Virus record (IMG/VR): IMGVR_UViG_3300028844_003150
Span: 1 to 50,157 of that record
Direction: 5' to 3' (one strand)
From: a virus
DNA: 50,157 nucleotides
In this document: one piece after another, positions 26,025-34,374 of the stretch
How positions within the stretch are numbered: position 1 is the first letter of the stretch
How the letters are laid out: each line of letters starts with the position of its first letter
Position numbers and translations under genes: made by a program
Notes under the pieces: generated by a model
Database searches by the model: none
Told to the model about the DNA's origin: nothing
What the model saw: the letters and a program-made list of their open reading frames with translations, nothing else

Positions 26025-26219
26025 ATGAACTTACTTGATTACGAAAAACGTATTACTGAATTGGAACGAGAAGTAGCGAACCTGAAACTGGATAAGATAG
26101 AAGTTCAGAGCCAACTGAACATGCTATCAATGCTCGTGTCATGGATGAAACGAAAAACAGTATGGGAAGCAATCTGTGATGACTATCCATGGCTGAAGGA
26201 ATACAACGATGGCAGCTAA
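26025..26219 (+). CDS. Coiled-coil small protein
   Basis: 64 residues. The first 45 form a heptad coiled coil (LLDYEKRITELEREVANLKL), then a Trp-rich end (WMKRKTVWEAICDDYPWL). It may dimerise. It is the first gene of a cluster of eight tightly overlapping small genes; the Shine-Dalgarno is weak. Confidence 0.65.
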   Translation: MNLLDYEKRITELEREVANLKLDKIEVQSQLNMLSMLVSWMKRKTVWEAICDDYPWLKEYNDGS

Positions 26220-26382
26220 GAAAGGCGACCCATGCAAGCATTGCGGTAAACCTGTAGAGCAGAATCAGGCTCATATATGTAACCACTGTAAGAATTATCC
26301 CGAACGACGTAACGACGAAACTATCAAACTGTATAACCAGTTTGTATTACCAAGGAAAAAACAATGGCGACTAACACACTAG
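26209..26382 (+). CDS. Small zinc-ribbon protein (57 aa)
   Basis: AAGGA lies nine bases before the ATG, and the start overlaps the previous gene. CKHCGK and CNHCKN, 15 residues apart, form a compact zinc ribbon, followed by a basic tail (LPRKKQWRLTH). Nucleic-acid or protein binding is likely; no partner is evident. Confidence 0.65.
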   Translation: MAAKKGDPCKHCGKPVEQNQAHICNHCKNYPERRNDETIKLYNQFVLPRKKQWRLTH

Positions 26383-26558
26383 ATATCCAGCAACGCATCA
26401 TGCAGTTTCAGATAGATCTCTGGTGCGAATATAACTACATGAATTCTGATGACCTGACAGATATAGATAAACAAATCTATAACCTGTTGGGTCATGCTAT
26501 GGCTGCACGAGTTGCTGATCGTAACAGACAGGGAAGTGACGACAGTGAAGAGCACTAG
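26364..26558 (+). CDS. Small helical protein, unknown
   Basis: 64 residues beginning MATNTLDIQQRIMQFQIDLW, with AAGG upstream. All-helical, mixed charge, ending DSEEH. It overlaps both neighbours by about 15 bases. No recognised family. Confidence 0.65.
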   Translation: MATNTLDIQQRIMQFQIDLWCEYNYMNSDDLTDIDKQIYNLLGHAMAARVADRNRQGSDDSEEH

Positions 26559-26802
26559 GAAAACTGCCACTGTGACCCGTGAAGGCGTAGAGATTGAAGT
26601 TGACTATACTTATTATCCCGCTTCCCATGGAGCAAGGGAGAAAGGTAGTGGGGTACAACTGGAACCTGATGAACCAGCTACTGTAGAAATAAACGAGATG
26701 ACCATACAGGCTATCGACGTAACCGCATTATTGGTGGATTATGAAGAAGACGTTATGGAGGAGGTTCTGGCGATGGGAGATGAGAAGGATGGGGGTTACT
26801 AA
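26545..26802 (+). CDS. Small acidic protein, unknown
   Basis: 85 residues from GTG 26545, chosen for the AGGGAAG about ten bases upstream; earlier in-frame starts lie deep in the neighbour. An N-terminal beta section (ATVTREGVEIEVDYTYYP) resembles small phage proteins carrying a Tyr-Pro hairpin, followed by an acidic helix (DYEEDVMEEVLAMGDEKD). Function unknown. Confidence 0.65.
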   Translation: MKSTRKTATVTREGVEIEVDYTYYPASHGAREKGSGVQLEPDEPATVEINEMTIQAIDVTALLVDYEEDVMEEVLAMGDEKDGGY

Positions 26803-27022
26803 GTGTTTTCGCATTTGTGGTTACGGACTAGGTGACTACCCAACTGTATTCATACCTGAACGTACTGTCTTTTTTAGCTGGATATGGTGCCGCTATTACG
26901 ATAAGAATGGTGGACTCGTATTCTTCACTACATTAAATGAAGCAGAAGGATTTCTGCATAAAAAAATGGGTGTAGGTGAAGTCGTATCAAAGAAAGTAAC
27001 TGATAAGGAGTTCATGGCATGA
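26789..27022 (+). CDS. Small protein, unknown
   Basis: 77 residues from ATG 26789, directly behind GGAGATGAGAAGG. It reads MGVTKCFRICGYGLGDYPTV and later FFSWIWCRYYDKNGG, so it is aromatic and Cys-containing with beta character. The stop overlaps the next start (ATGA). Confidence 0.6.
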   Translation: MGVTKCFRICGYGLGDYPTVFIPERTVFFSWIWCRYYDKNGGLVFFTTLNEAEGFLHKKMGVGEVVSKKVTDKEFMA

Positions 27023-27201
27023 AGTTATCAGATGAGTGGTTCCGTAGCACGCAGATCCATGAAAAACATAAAGATGTCTATGACATCGGTTTCTATAGTG
27101 GAATGCAAGCTGCCATGAATCTCATTGTAGCAAAAGGCAGCGTAGAATCCGCTGAAATAATTCGGCAGGAAATTGCACGCGACACGGATAAAGACCCATG
27201 A
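27019..27201 (+). CDS. Small helical protein, unknown
   Basis: 60 residues with AAGGAG upstream. YDIGFYSGMQAAMNLIV is an amphipathic helix also seen in small phage proteins. Four-base overlaps exist at both ends, so it is translationally coupled to its neighbours. No function can be given. Confidence 0.65.
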   Translation: MKLSDEWFRSTQIHEKHKDVYDIGFYSGMQAAMNLIVAKGSVESAEIIRQEIARDTDKDP

Positions 27202-27413
27202 AAGTAAAAGAAGCCATAATAGCGTTACAAAAGATGCATCCTGATGCTGAAATAGTAATACCACCGAGTGATAAGCATGGAGCATTTGTACGACTCACTA
27301 AAATAAATTCAGCTCTGCATATCCCAGCTTACTCCATAGAAGAATCAGCAGCCTGCTTGGATGAGAAAGCTCCAATCTGCGTTGTATTTGAAGGTGAGTC
27401 ATGCTCGGACTAG
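27198..27413 (+). CDS. Small alpha/beta protein, unknown
   Basis: 71 residues. MKVKEAIIALQKMHPDAEIV is a pattern shared by many small phage proteins (helix, then a strand V/I-x-x-x-D-A-E-V), here followed by a Cys-containing strand (APICVVFEGESC). It is coupled to both neighbours by overlaps. Confidence 0.7.
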   Translation: MKVKEAIIALQKMHPDAEIVIPPSDKHGAFVRLTKINSALHIPAYSIEESAACLDEKAPICVVFEGESCSD

Positions 27414-27592
27414 AAGACTACCAATCACTATTATTTACCCTGAAGGAAGACCCAGAAGCAACAGCAGCATTACTACGGCTTTGGTCGCACCTGTGTAATA
27501 CAGAGACTGCCCTGATCGAGGCTGAAGAAGAGCTGAAATGCTATACAAATGCCATCGACAGGGCATTAGCAAGAAAGTCAATAACCAGTTGA
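27401..27592 (+). CDS. Small helical protein, unknown
   Basis: 63 residues, MLGLEDYQSLLFTLKEDPEA followed by a coiled coil (TETALIEAEEELKCYTNAID). GAAGGTGAG upstream serves as ribosome site. It ends the overlapping run that began at 26025. Confidence 0.65.
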   Translation: MLGLEDYQSLLFTLKEDPEATAALLRLWSHLCNTETALIEAEEELKCYTNAIDRALARKSITS

Positions 27593-27625
27593 CCCCCACA
27601 ATACTCGTGTGGATAATAGCCCCAC

Positions 27626-27811
27626 ATGATACGCATCAATATAACGATCACCGAGCCATTGCTCACACGCCTCGACGCCGAGGTAAACTTTCACGAAACC
27701 AGCCGTTCTGAATTACTCAGAACCATCCTGCAGGAACGGTATAACCGTATGCCAAAGCAAGGATTCGGTTCACTCACAAAAGAAGAATTAAAGAGGTGGC
27801 AGGATGATTGA
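27626..27811 (+). CDS. Ribbon-helix-helix DNA-binding protein
   Basis: 61 residues. MIRINITITEPLLTRLDAEV gives the N-terminal ribbon and first helix, and TSRSELLRTILQERYNR the second, the usual CopG/Arc-type layout. It is likely a dimeric repressor or activator and is a candidate ligand for repeated operators in this genome. There is no good Shine-Dalgarno, and the 33 bases upstream contain a CACAATA...GTGTGG stretch. The stop overlaps the nuclease gene. Confidence 0.75.
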   Translation: MIRINITITEPLLTRLDAEVNFHETSRSELLRTILQERYNRMPKQGFGSLTKEELKRWQDD

Positions 27812-28562
27812 TCGCTGGTCATTCAGCCGTCTAAATGTATATGAGTCGTGCCACAAACGTGGACAGCTTGCCTATGATGAAAAGCTGCCTGAGATCCGCA
27901 GACCTGATGGTAACAAGGCTGCTGATCGAGGAACACGAGTCCACGAGGCTGGTGAAGATTACATAAAGCATAAAACGGATAAGATGATTCCGGAGTTGAA
28001 AAACTTCGAGACTGAATTCGAACATGCGCGTGCATTGACCGATGAACAGTTTTCATCTGAACAAACGTGGTATTTCGATGAAGACTGGAATCCTACAGTA
28101 AGTCTGGAAGACCGATGGCTTACCGTTATCATTGACCTTCTAGTGTGGATCGACGACTACGAAGCTGTCGCTATCGATTTCAAGACAGGTAAACGCTATG
28201 GCAATGAAATCAAACACGGACAACAGATTCAACTGTACCAGCTGGCAACGCTGTTACGCTACCCGGATACCGATTTCATCACTACAGAAATATGGTACCT
28301 CGATCAGGATGAACTCGCATCACAGAAATACAAGCGTAGACAAGGCTTGCGATTTCTTGAGAGCTTTGACAAGCGAGGACGTGCGCTTACGACTGATGTA
28401 ACGTACAAGGCAAATCCATCTACATATGCTTGCCGATTCTGTCCATATAGAACAGGTGCAAACAAATGGGTATGCGGTACTGGTGACTGCACGCTTAATC
28501 CACCTGATCCTACAGAACTTCCTGAAGTGAAGTGGCATGAGATGCTGGAGAAGTTAAAGTGA
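27804..28562 (+). CDS. Cas4/RecB-like PD-(D/E)XK exonuclease
   Basis: 252 residues. The N-terminal WSFSRLNVYESCHKR segment (C16), the core IIDLLVWID...AVAIDFKTGK, and the QIQLYQLATLL motif give the RecB-family nuclease triad and QxxxY region. The C-terminal CRFCPYRTG...WVCGTGDC holds Cys residues that together with C16 could bind a Cas4/AddB-type iron-sulfur cluster. It probably degrades or processes DNA ends during replication or recombination. It lies between a DNA-binding protein and helicase/polymerase genes. Confidence 0.85.
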   Translation: MIDRWSFSRLNVYESCHKRGQLAYDEKLPEIRRPDGNKAADRGTRVHEAGEDYIKHKTDKMIPELKNFETEFEHARALTDEQFSSEQTWYFDEDWNPTVSLEDRWLTVIIDLLVWIDDYEAVAIDFKTGKRYGNEIKHGQQIQLYQLATLLRYPDTDFITTEIWYLDQDELASQKYKRRQGLRFLESFDKRGRALTTDVTYKANPSTYACRFCPYRTGANKWVCGTGDCTLNPPDPTELPEVKWHEMLEKLK

Positions 28563-28738
28563 TGACCACACAGGAAGCAAAGACCAAGCAATGTCCAATG
28601 ATACAAATGCGTTGTGTCGCTGAAAATTGCATGGCATGGCAACCACACGAGTATATACCCGGCAGCGGATACTGCGCCCAGTTTTCCATACAGGCACAGA
28701 TATTTGAATCAATACTGAAGAAAAAAGCTGTATCGTAA
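28562..28738 (+). CDS. Cys-rich small protein (58 aa)
   Basis: The ATG overlaps the nuclease stop. The sequence contains CPMIQMRCVAENCMAWQPHE and a later GYCAQF, giving four Cys plus His, a probable zinc site. This C-x(n)-C-x-x-x-x-C-M-A-W pattern is common in small phage proteins of unknown function. Its stop is followed at once by the next start. Confidence 0.7.
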   Translation: MTTQEAKTKQCPMIQMRCVAENCMAWQPHEYIPGSGYCAQFSIQAQIFESILKKKAVS

Positions 28739-28930
28739 ATGAGTACATTACGAATGCGCGTAGTCGTCGAACAGGACGAGCTACAGGCAAAGATCAAAGC
28801 ATTAAAAGACTTCCTGCAGTCTCCCATGTTCCATACGTTGCAGTTTGACCATCAACGTCTACTGCATACGCAGCTGACTGCCATGGAAACTTACGACAAC
28901 ATACTGGACATGAGGTTAGATCTTTTATAA
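28739..28930 (+). CDS. Small helical protein, crAss001_48-like
   Basis: 63 residues, all-helical, starting MSTLRMRVVVEQDELQAKIK. The spacing of R-V-V-x-E-x-x-E-L-x-x-K with a later LL-x-x-Q-x-x-A-M-x-x-Y matches a widespread small phage protein family (crAss001_48-related) without known function. The gene is coupled to both neighbours. Confidence 0.7.
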   Translation: MSTLRMRVVVEQDELQAKIKALKDFLQSPMFHTLQFDHQRLLHTQLTAMETYDNILDMRLDLL

Positions 28931-30372
28931 TGGGATGGAAAGTACGTGACCCGGAAAACAAACAGCCAACTCCGCGCCGAAAAAAGGCAACACCTCTCCC
29001 TTCAAAAAAGAAAAGAATTGGCAGAACGGCGAAGGTTTCCGTCAAGACCAACGCTTTTGAGTTATTCGATGCACCGGGTGTTGCGCCGCTCTACGAAAAC
29101 CAAATAGAGACACGCACACACCTACTAGAAAATCCTTGTACCTATGATGCTTCAGACCCCGGTACTGGTAAAACCAGATCTGAAGTAGAAGCATGGGTCA
29201 TGCAGGTAGCATGGGGAGATGACATTGATACATTCTTCCCAGCAGAATTTACTTATGTAGTAGCCACGGCTGCTAATAGAAAAGCAGCATTCGATTCAGA
29301 TGTAGATATCTACATTACTAATCTGGATGCAGTGACATGGCTCGCCAAGCAACCGAAAAGTTTCTTTGATAAATTTGATGAAGTGGTAGTAGATGAAGCT
29401 ACTGCCTATAAAAATCCACAGAGCCAACGATCTAAAGCTGCCAATAAGGTAGCTGACTTTTTTGATTACAGACGGCTACTGTGCGGTACACCAATGCCGA
29501 AAGGCGTGCTGGATATGTGGATGCAGATGTTTCTTCTGGATCGCGGCCAGCGGCTGGGACAGAGTTACTATAAGTTCCGTAGCCAGATGTGTGATGTGAA
29601 ACAGGTAGGTCCACGTCCTGAACACAGGCAATGGACAGACAAGCCGGATGCAAGCACCACAGTTGCAGGGTTGATAGCTGATATCACCATACGTCACAAG
29701 TTTGAAGACTGTCAGAACATTCCGCCTAACGTACAACGAACGAAGTATTTCGAATTAAGTAAAAAGCATCGCGAACAGTACGAGGAAATGAGACAGCACG
29801 CTATTATTGAGACCGAAGGTCATACGGTAATGGCAACCAATGCTGCTGTACTGGCTAACAAGCTGGTACAGATAGCATCTGGATCTGTTTACTCCCGTGA
29901 AGGAGAAAAAGTACAACTACATCCCGAACGAACCGAGCTAGTCATGGAACTAGTGCAAGAGCGGGAACACAGTATTGTATTCTTTCAATGGGAGCATCAA
30001 TTACACGCATTACGAGAACGAGCTGACAAACTGGGAATTACTTATGAATCAATTTATGGCGCTGTTCCTGACAGAAAACGAGAGAAAATCGTACATGGCT
30101 TTCAAGAAGGGTTGTATCAAGTTCTTTTCCTCCAACCCGAGTCGGCGGCTCATGGACTTACCCTTACGAAAGCTACTGCCTCCATATGGGCGTCCCCGAC
30201 GTATAGGCCGGACATAATGCGGCAGGGTCTTGCCCGTATTTACAGGGCAGGACAGGAATACCTGACCGAAAACATCCGTATCTGTGCGCGTGGTACTGCT
30301 GATGAGCATGTCTTCCAAGTAATGGAAGGCAAGGCTGTACGTATGGATGCATTACTCGGATTCCTTGAGTGA
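28930..30372 (+). CDS. SNF2-type helicase/ATPase
   Basis: 480 residues after a basic N-terminal 40. Walker A is DPGTGKTR (about 76-83), the DEAH-like box is VVDEATAYKN (near 155), motif III is LLCGTPMPKG, and motifs V-VI are SAAHGLTLTKATASIWASPTY and QGLARIYRAGQ. This is the short phage SNF2/DEAD-type translocase found beside family A polymerases. Between GKTR and AWGDDI only about 10 residues remain where family members have some 25, including the hydrophobic motif Ia strand. An in-frame deletion is suspected (29170-29215), with GCATGG words at both possible ends. The stop overlaps the next ATG. Confidence 0.85.
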   Translation: MGWKVRDPENKQPTPRRKKATPLPSKKKRIGRTAKVSVKTNAFELFDAPGVAPLYENQIETRTHLLENPCTYDASDPGTGKTRSEVEAWVMQVAWGDDIDTFFPAEFTYVVATAANRKAAFDSDVDIYITNLDAVTWLAKQPKSFFDKFDEVVVDEATAYKNPQSQRSKAANKVADFFDYRRLLCGTPMPKGVLDMWMQMFLLDRGQRLGQSYYKFRSQMCDVKQVGPRPEHRQWTDKPDASTTVAGLIADITIRHKFEDCQNIPPNVQRTKYFELSKKHREQYEEMRQHAIIETEGHTVMATNAAVLANKLVQIASGSVYSREGEKVQLHPERTELVMELVQEREHSIVFFQWEHQLHALRERADKLGITYESIYGAVPDRKREKIVHGFQEGLYQVLFLQPESAAHGLTLTKATASIWASPTYRPDIMRQGLARIYRAGQEYLTENIRICARGTADEHVFQVMEGKAVRMDALLGFLE

Positions 30373-30551
30373 TGGCCACTAAACGACATCTTACTTCTGC
30401 AATGCGCGAAGCTACAGATATAGAGTTCCGTGCATTGTGGCTTCATTTCAATCAACCTCACATGATGACATCACGTTATAAATCGGCATTAACCAGAATA
30501 AAGCGACGCATTAATACAGAGTACAGAGCAAGGGAGAAACAGAATGCTTAA
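30372..30551 (+). CDS. Small basic protein
   Basis: 59 residues, basic and helical (MATKRHLTSAMREATDIEFR; then ALTRIKRRINTEYRAREKQN). It may bind nucleic acid. It overlaps the helicase stop and the next gene. No recognised family. Confidence 0.6.
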   Translation: MATKRHLTSAMREATDIEFRALWLHFNQPHMMTSRYKSALTRIKRRINTEYRAREKQNA

Positions 30552-30774
30552 ACAGGATTGTATTGCCGTTGTATTCAAGGGCTACGATATGACTCACACC
30601 GCAGTTGTGAATGGAGCGCCGCGAGAAGTATGGCGACACATGATGAGACTGTGGGGTCTTGAGTTAATCACAGCCCGCACACTTTCATGGGACGAACAAA
30701 CTTATGTACAAATTTCTAATAAACCTGAGCGTAGGACTGGTAGTAGCAATCCGAGTTTCCATCCTGCTGCGTAA
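30544..30774 (+). CDS. Small protein, unknown
   Basis: 76 residues with AGGGAG seven to eight bases before the ATG. It reads MLKQDCIAVVFKGYDMTHTA, with a beta start then a helix (REVWRHMMRLWGLEL). The function is not known. Confidence 0.6.
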   Translation: MLKQDCIAVVFKGYDMTHTAVVNGAPREVWRHMMRLWGLELITARTLSWDEQTYVQISNKPERRTGSSNPSFHPAA

Positions 30775-30823
30775 CATCCTTGAGTTGTACAGACCACAAC
30801 AACAACGCCTCTGGAAACGATGA
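30704..30823 (+). CDS. Possible overlapping small membrane peptide (39 aa)
   Basis: Starts inside the preceding gene: MYKFLINLSVGLVVAIRVSI followed by LLRNILELYRPQQQRLWKR. A hydrophobic helix with a basic C-terminus resembles the other tiny membrane proteins here. There is no strong ribosome site, so it is tentative. Confidence 0.35.
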   Translation: MYKFLINLSVGLVVAIRVSILLRNILELYRPQQQRLWKR

Positions 30824-30848
30824 AACACCTACTTCCACCTCCTAAATA

Positions 30849-32744
30849 ATGAAAGTTCCTTTCTTTTTGCAGAAGCGCGGGATCAAACAGATCCTTGGCT
30901 TAGACTGGGAAACTTATTTCGATGTGGAATACACATTGAAAAAAATGAGCACCAGTGAATACATCCGTGACAAACGGTTCAAAGCGCATGGTGTCGGGCT
31001 ACAAAAAAGCACCAACAAGACCGGGCGTTGGATTACTAACAATAAACTCGAATCGGAACTCGGTAAGATTGACTGGAATAGCACAGCTATCCTATGTCAC
31101 CACACCCAGTTTGATGGACTGATCCTGAGCCATCATTTTGGACACAAGCCAGCCTATTACCTAGACACATTGAGCATGGCTCGTGTGTGGATTGACCATA
31201 CAGTGGGGAATTCCTTGGATGACGTTGCCAGCTACTACAGCTTGGGCAATAAGTTAAAAGATGTCCTGATGGCAACCAAGGGCATTCGGGATCTCCCACC
31301 GGCTCTGGAGAAACAACTTGCAGCGTACTGTAAGCAGGACGTACACCTGACGCTGGAGATATTGAATACCATGTGGGAAGAGGGCTTCCCAGAAGATGAG
31401 CTAGACTTGATCGACTTAACGGTGAGGATGTTTACCGAACCAGTATTAAAAGTCGATGAGAAGATGGCTCAGGCGGAGCTGGAGCGTGTCCGGGCACATA
31501 ACCTACGGGTTATCAAGAATACAGCCAGTTACTTCGGCATCCCCCGTAAAATCACAGGGGATGAGCGAATGGAGCAGGCCAGACAGATTTTATCGTCTGA
31601 TCTGAAGCTCAAAACAGCTCTGGAAGGCATGGGGGTTGTAGTCCCCATGAAAACCACCCCCAAGGGCAACGTAAAGCCTGCCTTCGCCAAGAATGACCTC
31701 GCCTTCCTCGAACTACAGATGCACCCGGACAAGCATGTACAGAAGGTCTGTGAAGCCCGTCTGGTGGTTAAATCAACCGTGGAGGAGTCCAAGGCAACGA
31801 AGCTGCTGCTCCATGCCCGCCCTGCCCTGCCTATCTATTTGAACTATGGCAAGGCACATACATACCGCTGGACAGGTGGGGACTCCATGAACCCCCAGAA
31901 TTTCCCCCGAGAAGGCGTCCTCAGACGCTGTATAAAAGCTCCACGCGGCTACAAGCTGGTGGTAGTGGACTCTGGGCAGATCGAAGCACGTGTGGTGGCG
32001 TGGCTGGCAGGACAGTGGGATCTACTGGAAGTCTTTGGCGATCCTAAACGAGATCCGTACTGTGAGTTCGCCACGGAATTATTTGGACATCCAGTCCATA
32101 AGAAAGATAAACGAGAACGATTCGTAGGTAAGGTGGGAGTGCTTGGATTGGGCTTCGGAATGGGGTGGGCGAAATACAAATATACGCTGGCATCCGGTTC
32201 AATGGGTGCCAAGGTTGAGATCACTGATGGGCAATCGCAGGATGCCGTAAACCTGTACAGATACCGGAATGACAAGATCGTTACATTCTGGAAATTCATG
32301 GAATCCATGCTGCACGCCATGGAGAAGGATCAGGTACGGGAGCTGAAAGAGGGTCTGATTACATTCTCATTAGAATCTGTTCAGATGCCAAATGGATTGT
32401 CCCTGTCGTATCCAGAACTCAGACAGAAACGCACCTATGACAATATGGGTGACGGATTCCAGTACTGGAACGGACACAAGTACACCAAAATATATGGAGG
32501 ACTGTTTACAGAGAATCTGACGCAGGCTATAGCTCGAATTATCGTAGCCAATCAGATGCTGGAGATTGCAGAACATTACAGAGTTGTTATGATGACGCAC
32601 GACGAAGCCGTCTATCTAGCACCGACTCGTAAAGCGCAAGCCGCCTTGGATTTCGGACTAGAAATATTCCAGACCAGCAAGGACTGGTATTCCGATATCC
32701 CACTAGCAGCCGAAGGTGGCTATGCAGATGAGTATTCCAAATAA
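30849..32744 (+). CDS. Family A DNA polymerase with 3'-5' exonuclease
   Basis: 631 residues. Exonuclease residues: D19 and E21 (LDWETY), D89 (HHTQFD), Y160 and D164 (YCKQD), a DEDDy site. Polymerase motif A is DSGQIEARV (D374), motif B is R424-F-V-G-K428 through L432 to F436 (GLGFGMG), and motif C is H584-D585-E586. In E. coli Pol I numbering, position 762 is Leu and position 766 is Phe instead of Tyr. The 762 residue affects speed and fidelity, and Leu forms are known in phage polymerases. There is no 5' nuclease domain. It replicates the phage genome with the primase-helicase. No Shine-Dalgarno is obvious before ATG 30849. Confidence 0.93.
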   Translation: MKVPFFLQKRGIKQILGLDWETYFDVEYTLKKMSTSEYIRDKRFKAHGVGLQKSTNKTGRWITNNKLESELGKIDWNSTAILCHHTQFDGLILSHHFGHKPAYYLDTLSMARVWIDHTVGNSLDDVASYYSLGNKLKDVLMATKGIRDLPPALEKQLAAYCKQDVHLTLEILNTMWEEGFPEDELDLIDLTVRMFTEPVLKVDEKMAQAELERVRAHNLRVIKNTASYFGIPRKITGDERMEQARQILSSDLKLKTALEGMGVVVPMKTTPKGNVKPAFAKNDLAFLELQMHPDKHVQKVCEARLVVKSTVEESKATKLLLHARPALPIYLNYGKAHTYRWTGGDSMNPQNFPREGVLRRCIKAPRGYKLVVVDSGQIEARVVAWLAGQWDLLEVFGDPKRDPYCEFATELFGHPVHKKDKRERFVGKVGVLGLGFGMGWAKYKYTLASGSMGAKVEITDGQSQDAVNLYRYRNDKIVTFWKFMESMLHAMEKDQVRELKEGLITFSLESVQMPNGLSLSYPELRQKRTYDNMGDGFQYWNGHKYTKIYGGLFTENLTQAIARIIVANQMLEIAEHYRVVMMTHDEAVYLAPTRKAQAALDFGLEIFQTSKDWYSDIPLAAEGGYADEYSK

Positions 32745-32988
32745 TCTTACTCCTGACCAGTTAACTGAGCAGGTAAGCGATATCGTCCGTGAAATTATCG
32801 ATCACGGATTTATGTCTTCTGTAGTGCAGCTTGAATCCAGAGACATGGTAGTAATAGCAACACAGGGTGACGGTACCGACCAGAACCCGATTGTGCCGCT
32901 GTTTTTCCTGCCCTCTCCGGAGATCATGCTGAGCCTTATTGATCCAGCTACGGGGGACCCAATTTTTAAATTGGCATCGGCCAACTAG
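32728..32988 (+). CDS. Small protein after polymerase, unknown
   Basis: 86 residues from ATG 32728, with GAAGGTGG upstream; an ATG two codons earlier is possible. It reads MSIPNNLTPDQLTEQVSDIV, a helical start, then beta strands (MVVIATQGDG, PLFFLPSPEIMLSLIDP). It overlaps the polymerase end. No family recognised. Confidence 0.7.
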   Translation: MSIPNNLTPDQLTEQVSDIVREIIDHGFMSSVVQLESRDMVVIATQGDGTDQNPIVPLFFLPSPEIMLSLIDPATGDPIFKLASAN

Positions 32989-32997
32989 AGGTGTAAT

Positions 32998-33378
32998 ATG
33001 ACGAAAGCAATCGGGGAACTGATTGATGATATGCACGACGTACGAGAGCAACGACGAGCGATAGCGAAAGAAGACAAGGTACTGAAAGCGGAATACGACG
33101 AACTGGAACAGAGTTTAATTTCTGCATTGGAAGCCACAGGACAAACCAAGGCCGCTTCCGAAACAGCATCAGCGACAATCAAACATACAGTAGTAGCCGA
33201 CGTTCAGGACTGGGATCGATTCCACGCTTGGATGCGTAAGACCAACCGACTCTACATGCTTGAGCGTCGTCCTTCGCAACTTGCTTTCCGTGAATATCTG
33301 GAAAATGCCCGTGGTGGTAATCCGCCTCCGGGTGTGCAGAAATTTGAACTTACATCAATCTCATTGAGGAATGTATAA
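32998..33378 (+). CDS. Conserved phage protein with coiled-coil start
   Basis: 126 residues behind AGAGGTG. A coiled coil (about 10-45, DVREQRRAIAKEDKVLKAEY) is followed by a compact domain with QDWDRFHAWMRKTNRLYMLE and a PPPGVQKFELTSISLR end. This pattern recurs in podovirus replication modules, just before the gene that follows here. A structural or single-strand-binding accessory role is possible, but the function is not established. Confidence 0.75.
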   Translation: MTKAIGELIDDMHDVREQRRAIAKEDKVLKAEYDELEQSLISALEATGQTKAASETASATIKHTVVADVQDWDRFHAWMRKTNRLYMLERRPSQLAFREYLENARGGNPPPGVQKFELTSISLRNV

Positions 33379-33380
33379 CT

Positions 33381-34102
33381 ATGGCAACACGCAAAAAGGC
33401 TATAGCTCACAAGAGCGGCACAAACCTTCCGGCTAATATCGACAAGCAAATGGAGGAAGAAGCACGCAACATCAACAGTACCATCACTAATGTCGGTAGT
33501 GACCAAATCAAGCTGGACCAAGACAACGGCTTGTTCTTTGAAATTCCCGGTCTTGGCCAAGCTGAACCTCCAATGGAAGTAGTCGTGGTTGACTACATTT
33601 CGTCCAACCAGTTCTACATCGACCCGTATGACAAAAACAATATTGTCCCGCCTGACTGCTGGGCTATTGGCAAGGACATCCGGGCGCTGGCTCCTGATCC
33701 GAATCGGGTGCTGGCAAAGCTTGTCAGAATCGTTTTCTGGTTGCAGTTGTTCCGCCTGATGCAGACGAGGATGAAGAACTGCGTTATCTGAGCATCAGTC
33801 CAATGGGACTAAAGAGCTTCAGTACATTCGTATCGGCAGTGGCAGCACGTTTCAAGAAGCCGCCAGTCGGTGCCATCGTTGAAGTCGGTATCGTGAAGGC
33901 CGGTAAGGGTTTCACTACGTCATTCGGTAAGTTTAAACCGAATCCGAATTATCGCGAGCATTACATGCGTCGTGATGATGCCAAACCAGTACTGGAAGCA
34001 GGCTTTGAAGCTGCTGCCAGTGGCAACACTGACAAGCCTGCACCAAAGCGTAAGGCTGCTCGTAAGAAAGCACCTGCCCGTAAGCGTCAGGCACGGAGGT
34101 GA
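33381..34102 (+). pseudogene. Conserved early gene broken by frameshift/deletion near 33705
   Basis: Frame 1 (33381 to stop 33791) begins MATRKKAIAHKSGTNLPANI and carries the conserved VVDYISSNQFYIDPYDKNNI and CWAIGKD...ALAPDPN. Related phage proteins then have a Cys-rich S-C-x-x-C-P-x-N-x-x-G stretch and GKGKACKN. Here the matching text GAGKACQNRFLVAVVPPDAD appears only in another frame from 33707, then runs on as YLSISPMGLKSFSTFV to a Lys/Arg/Ala-rich tail ending at 34102. So a segment carrying the first Cys residues is missing and the frame shifts at about 33705. Either it is a real out-of-frame deletion or an assembly error. The function of the family is not established. Confidence 0.8.
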
Positions 34103-34164
34103 GTAAGCCCACACGGGCTGACTCCCACATTCTCAACGCACCAGTAAGGAGTGCAAAAAAAGTT

Positions 34165-34374
34165 ATGGCAAAGAAAATCGATGTGAAGCCACTGCGTGAA
34201 GAAGCCAAGGCTATCCGGGGACGGATGGCTGAGATTCGGCGCAGTCGGACTGAAGCAAACAAGGACCTTCGTGAAGCTCAGAAGGTTGTCACTGGCATTG
34301 ATCGTATGCTGAAGAAAGAAGCTACAGCACTTGGCCGCGTGGTAGCCAAGATCGAGAAAGCCACAGCGAAATGA
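34165..34374 (+). CDS. Small basic coiled-coil protein
   Basis: 69 residues from ATG 34165 (AGGAG 13-17 bases upstream); a GTG at 34099 overlapping the previous stop would add 22 residues. It is highly charged and helical: MAKKIDVKPLREEAKAIRGR, then MLKKEATALGRVVAKIEKA. It may bind DNA or oligomerise. The stop overlaps the next ATG. Confidence 0.65.
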   Translation: MAKKIDVKPLREEAKAIRGRMAEIRRSRTEANKDLREAQKVVTGIDRMLKKEATALGRVVAKIEKATAK

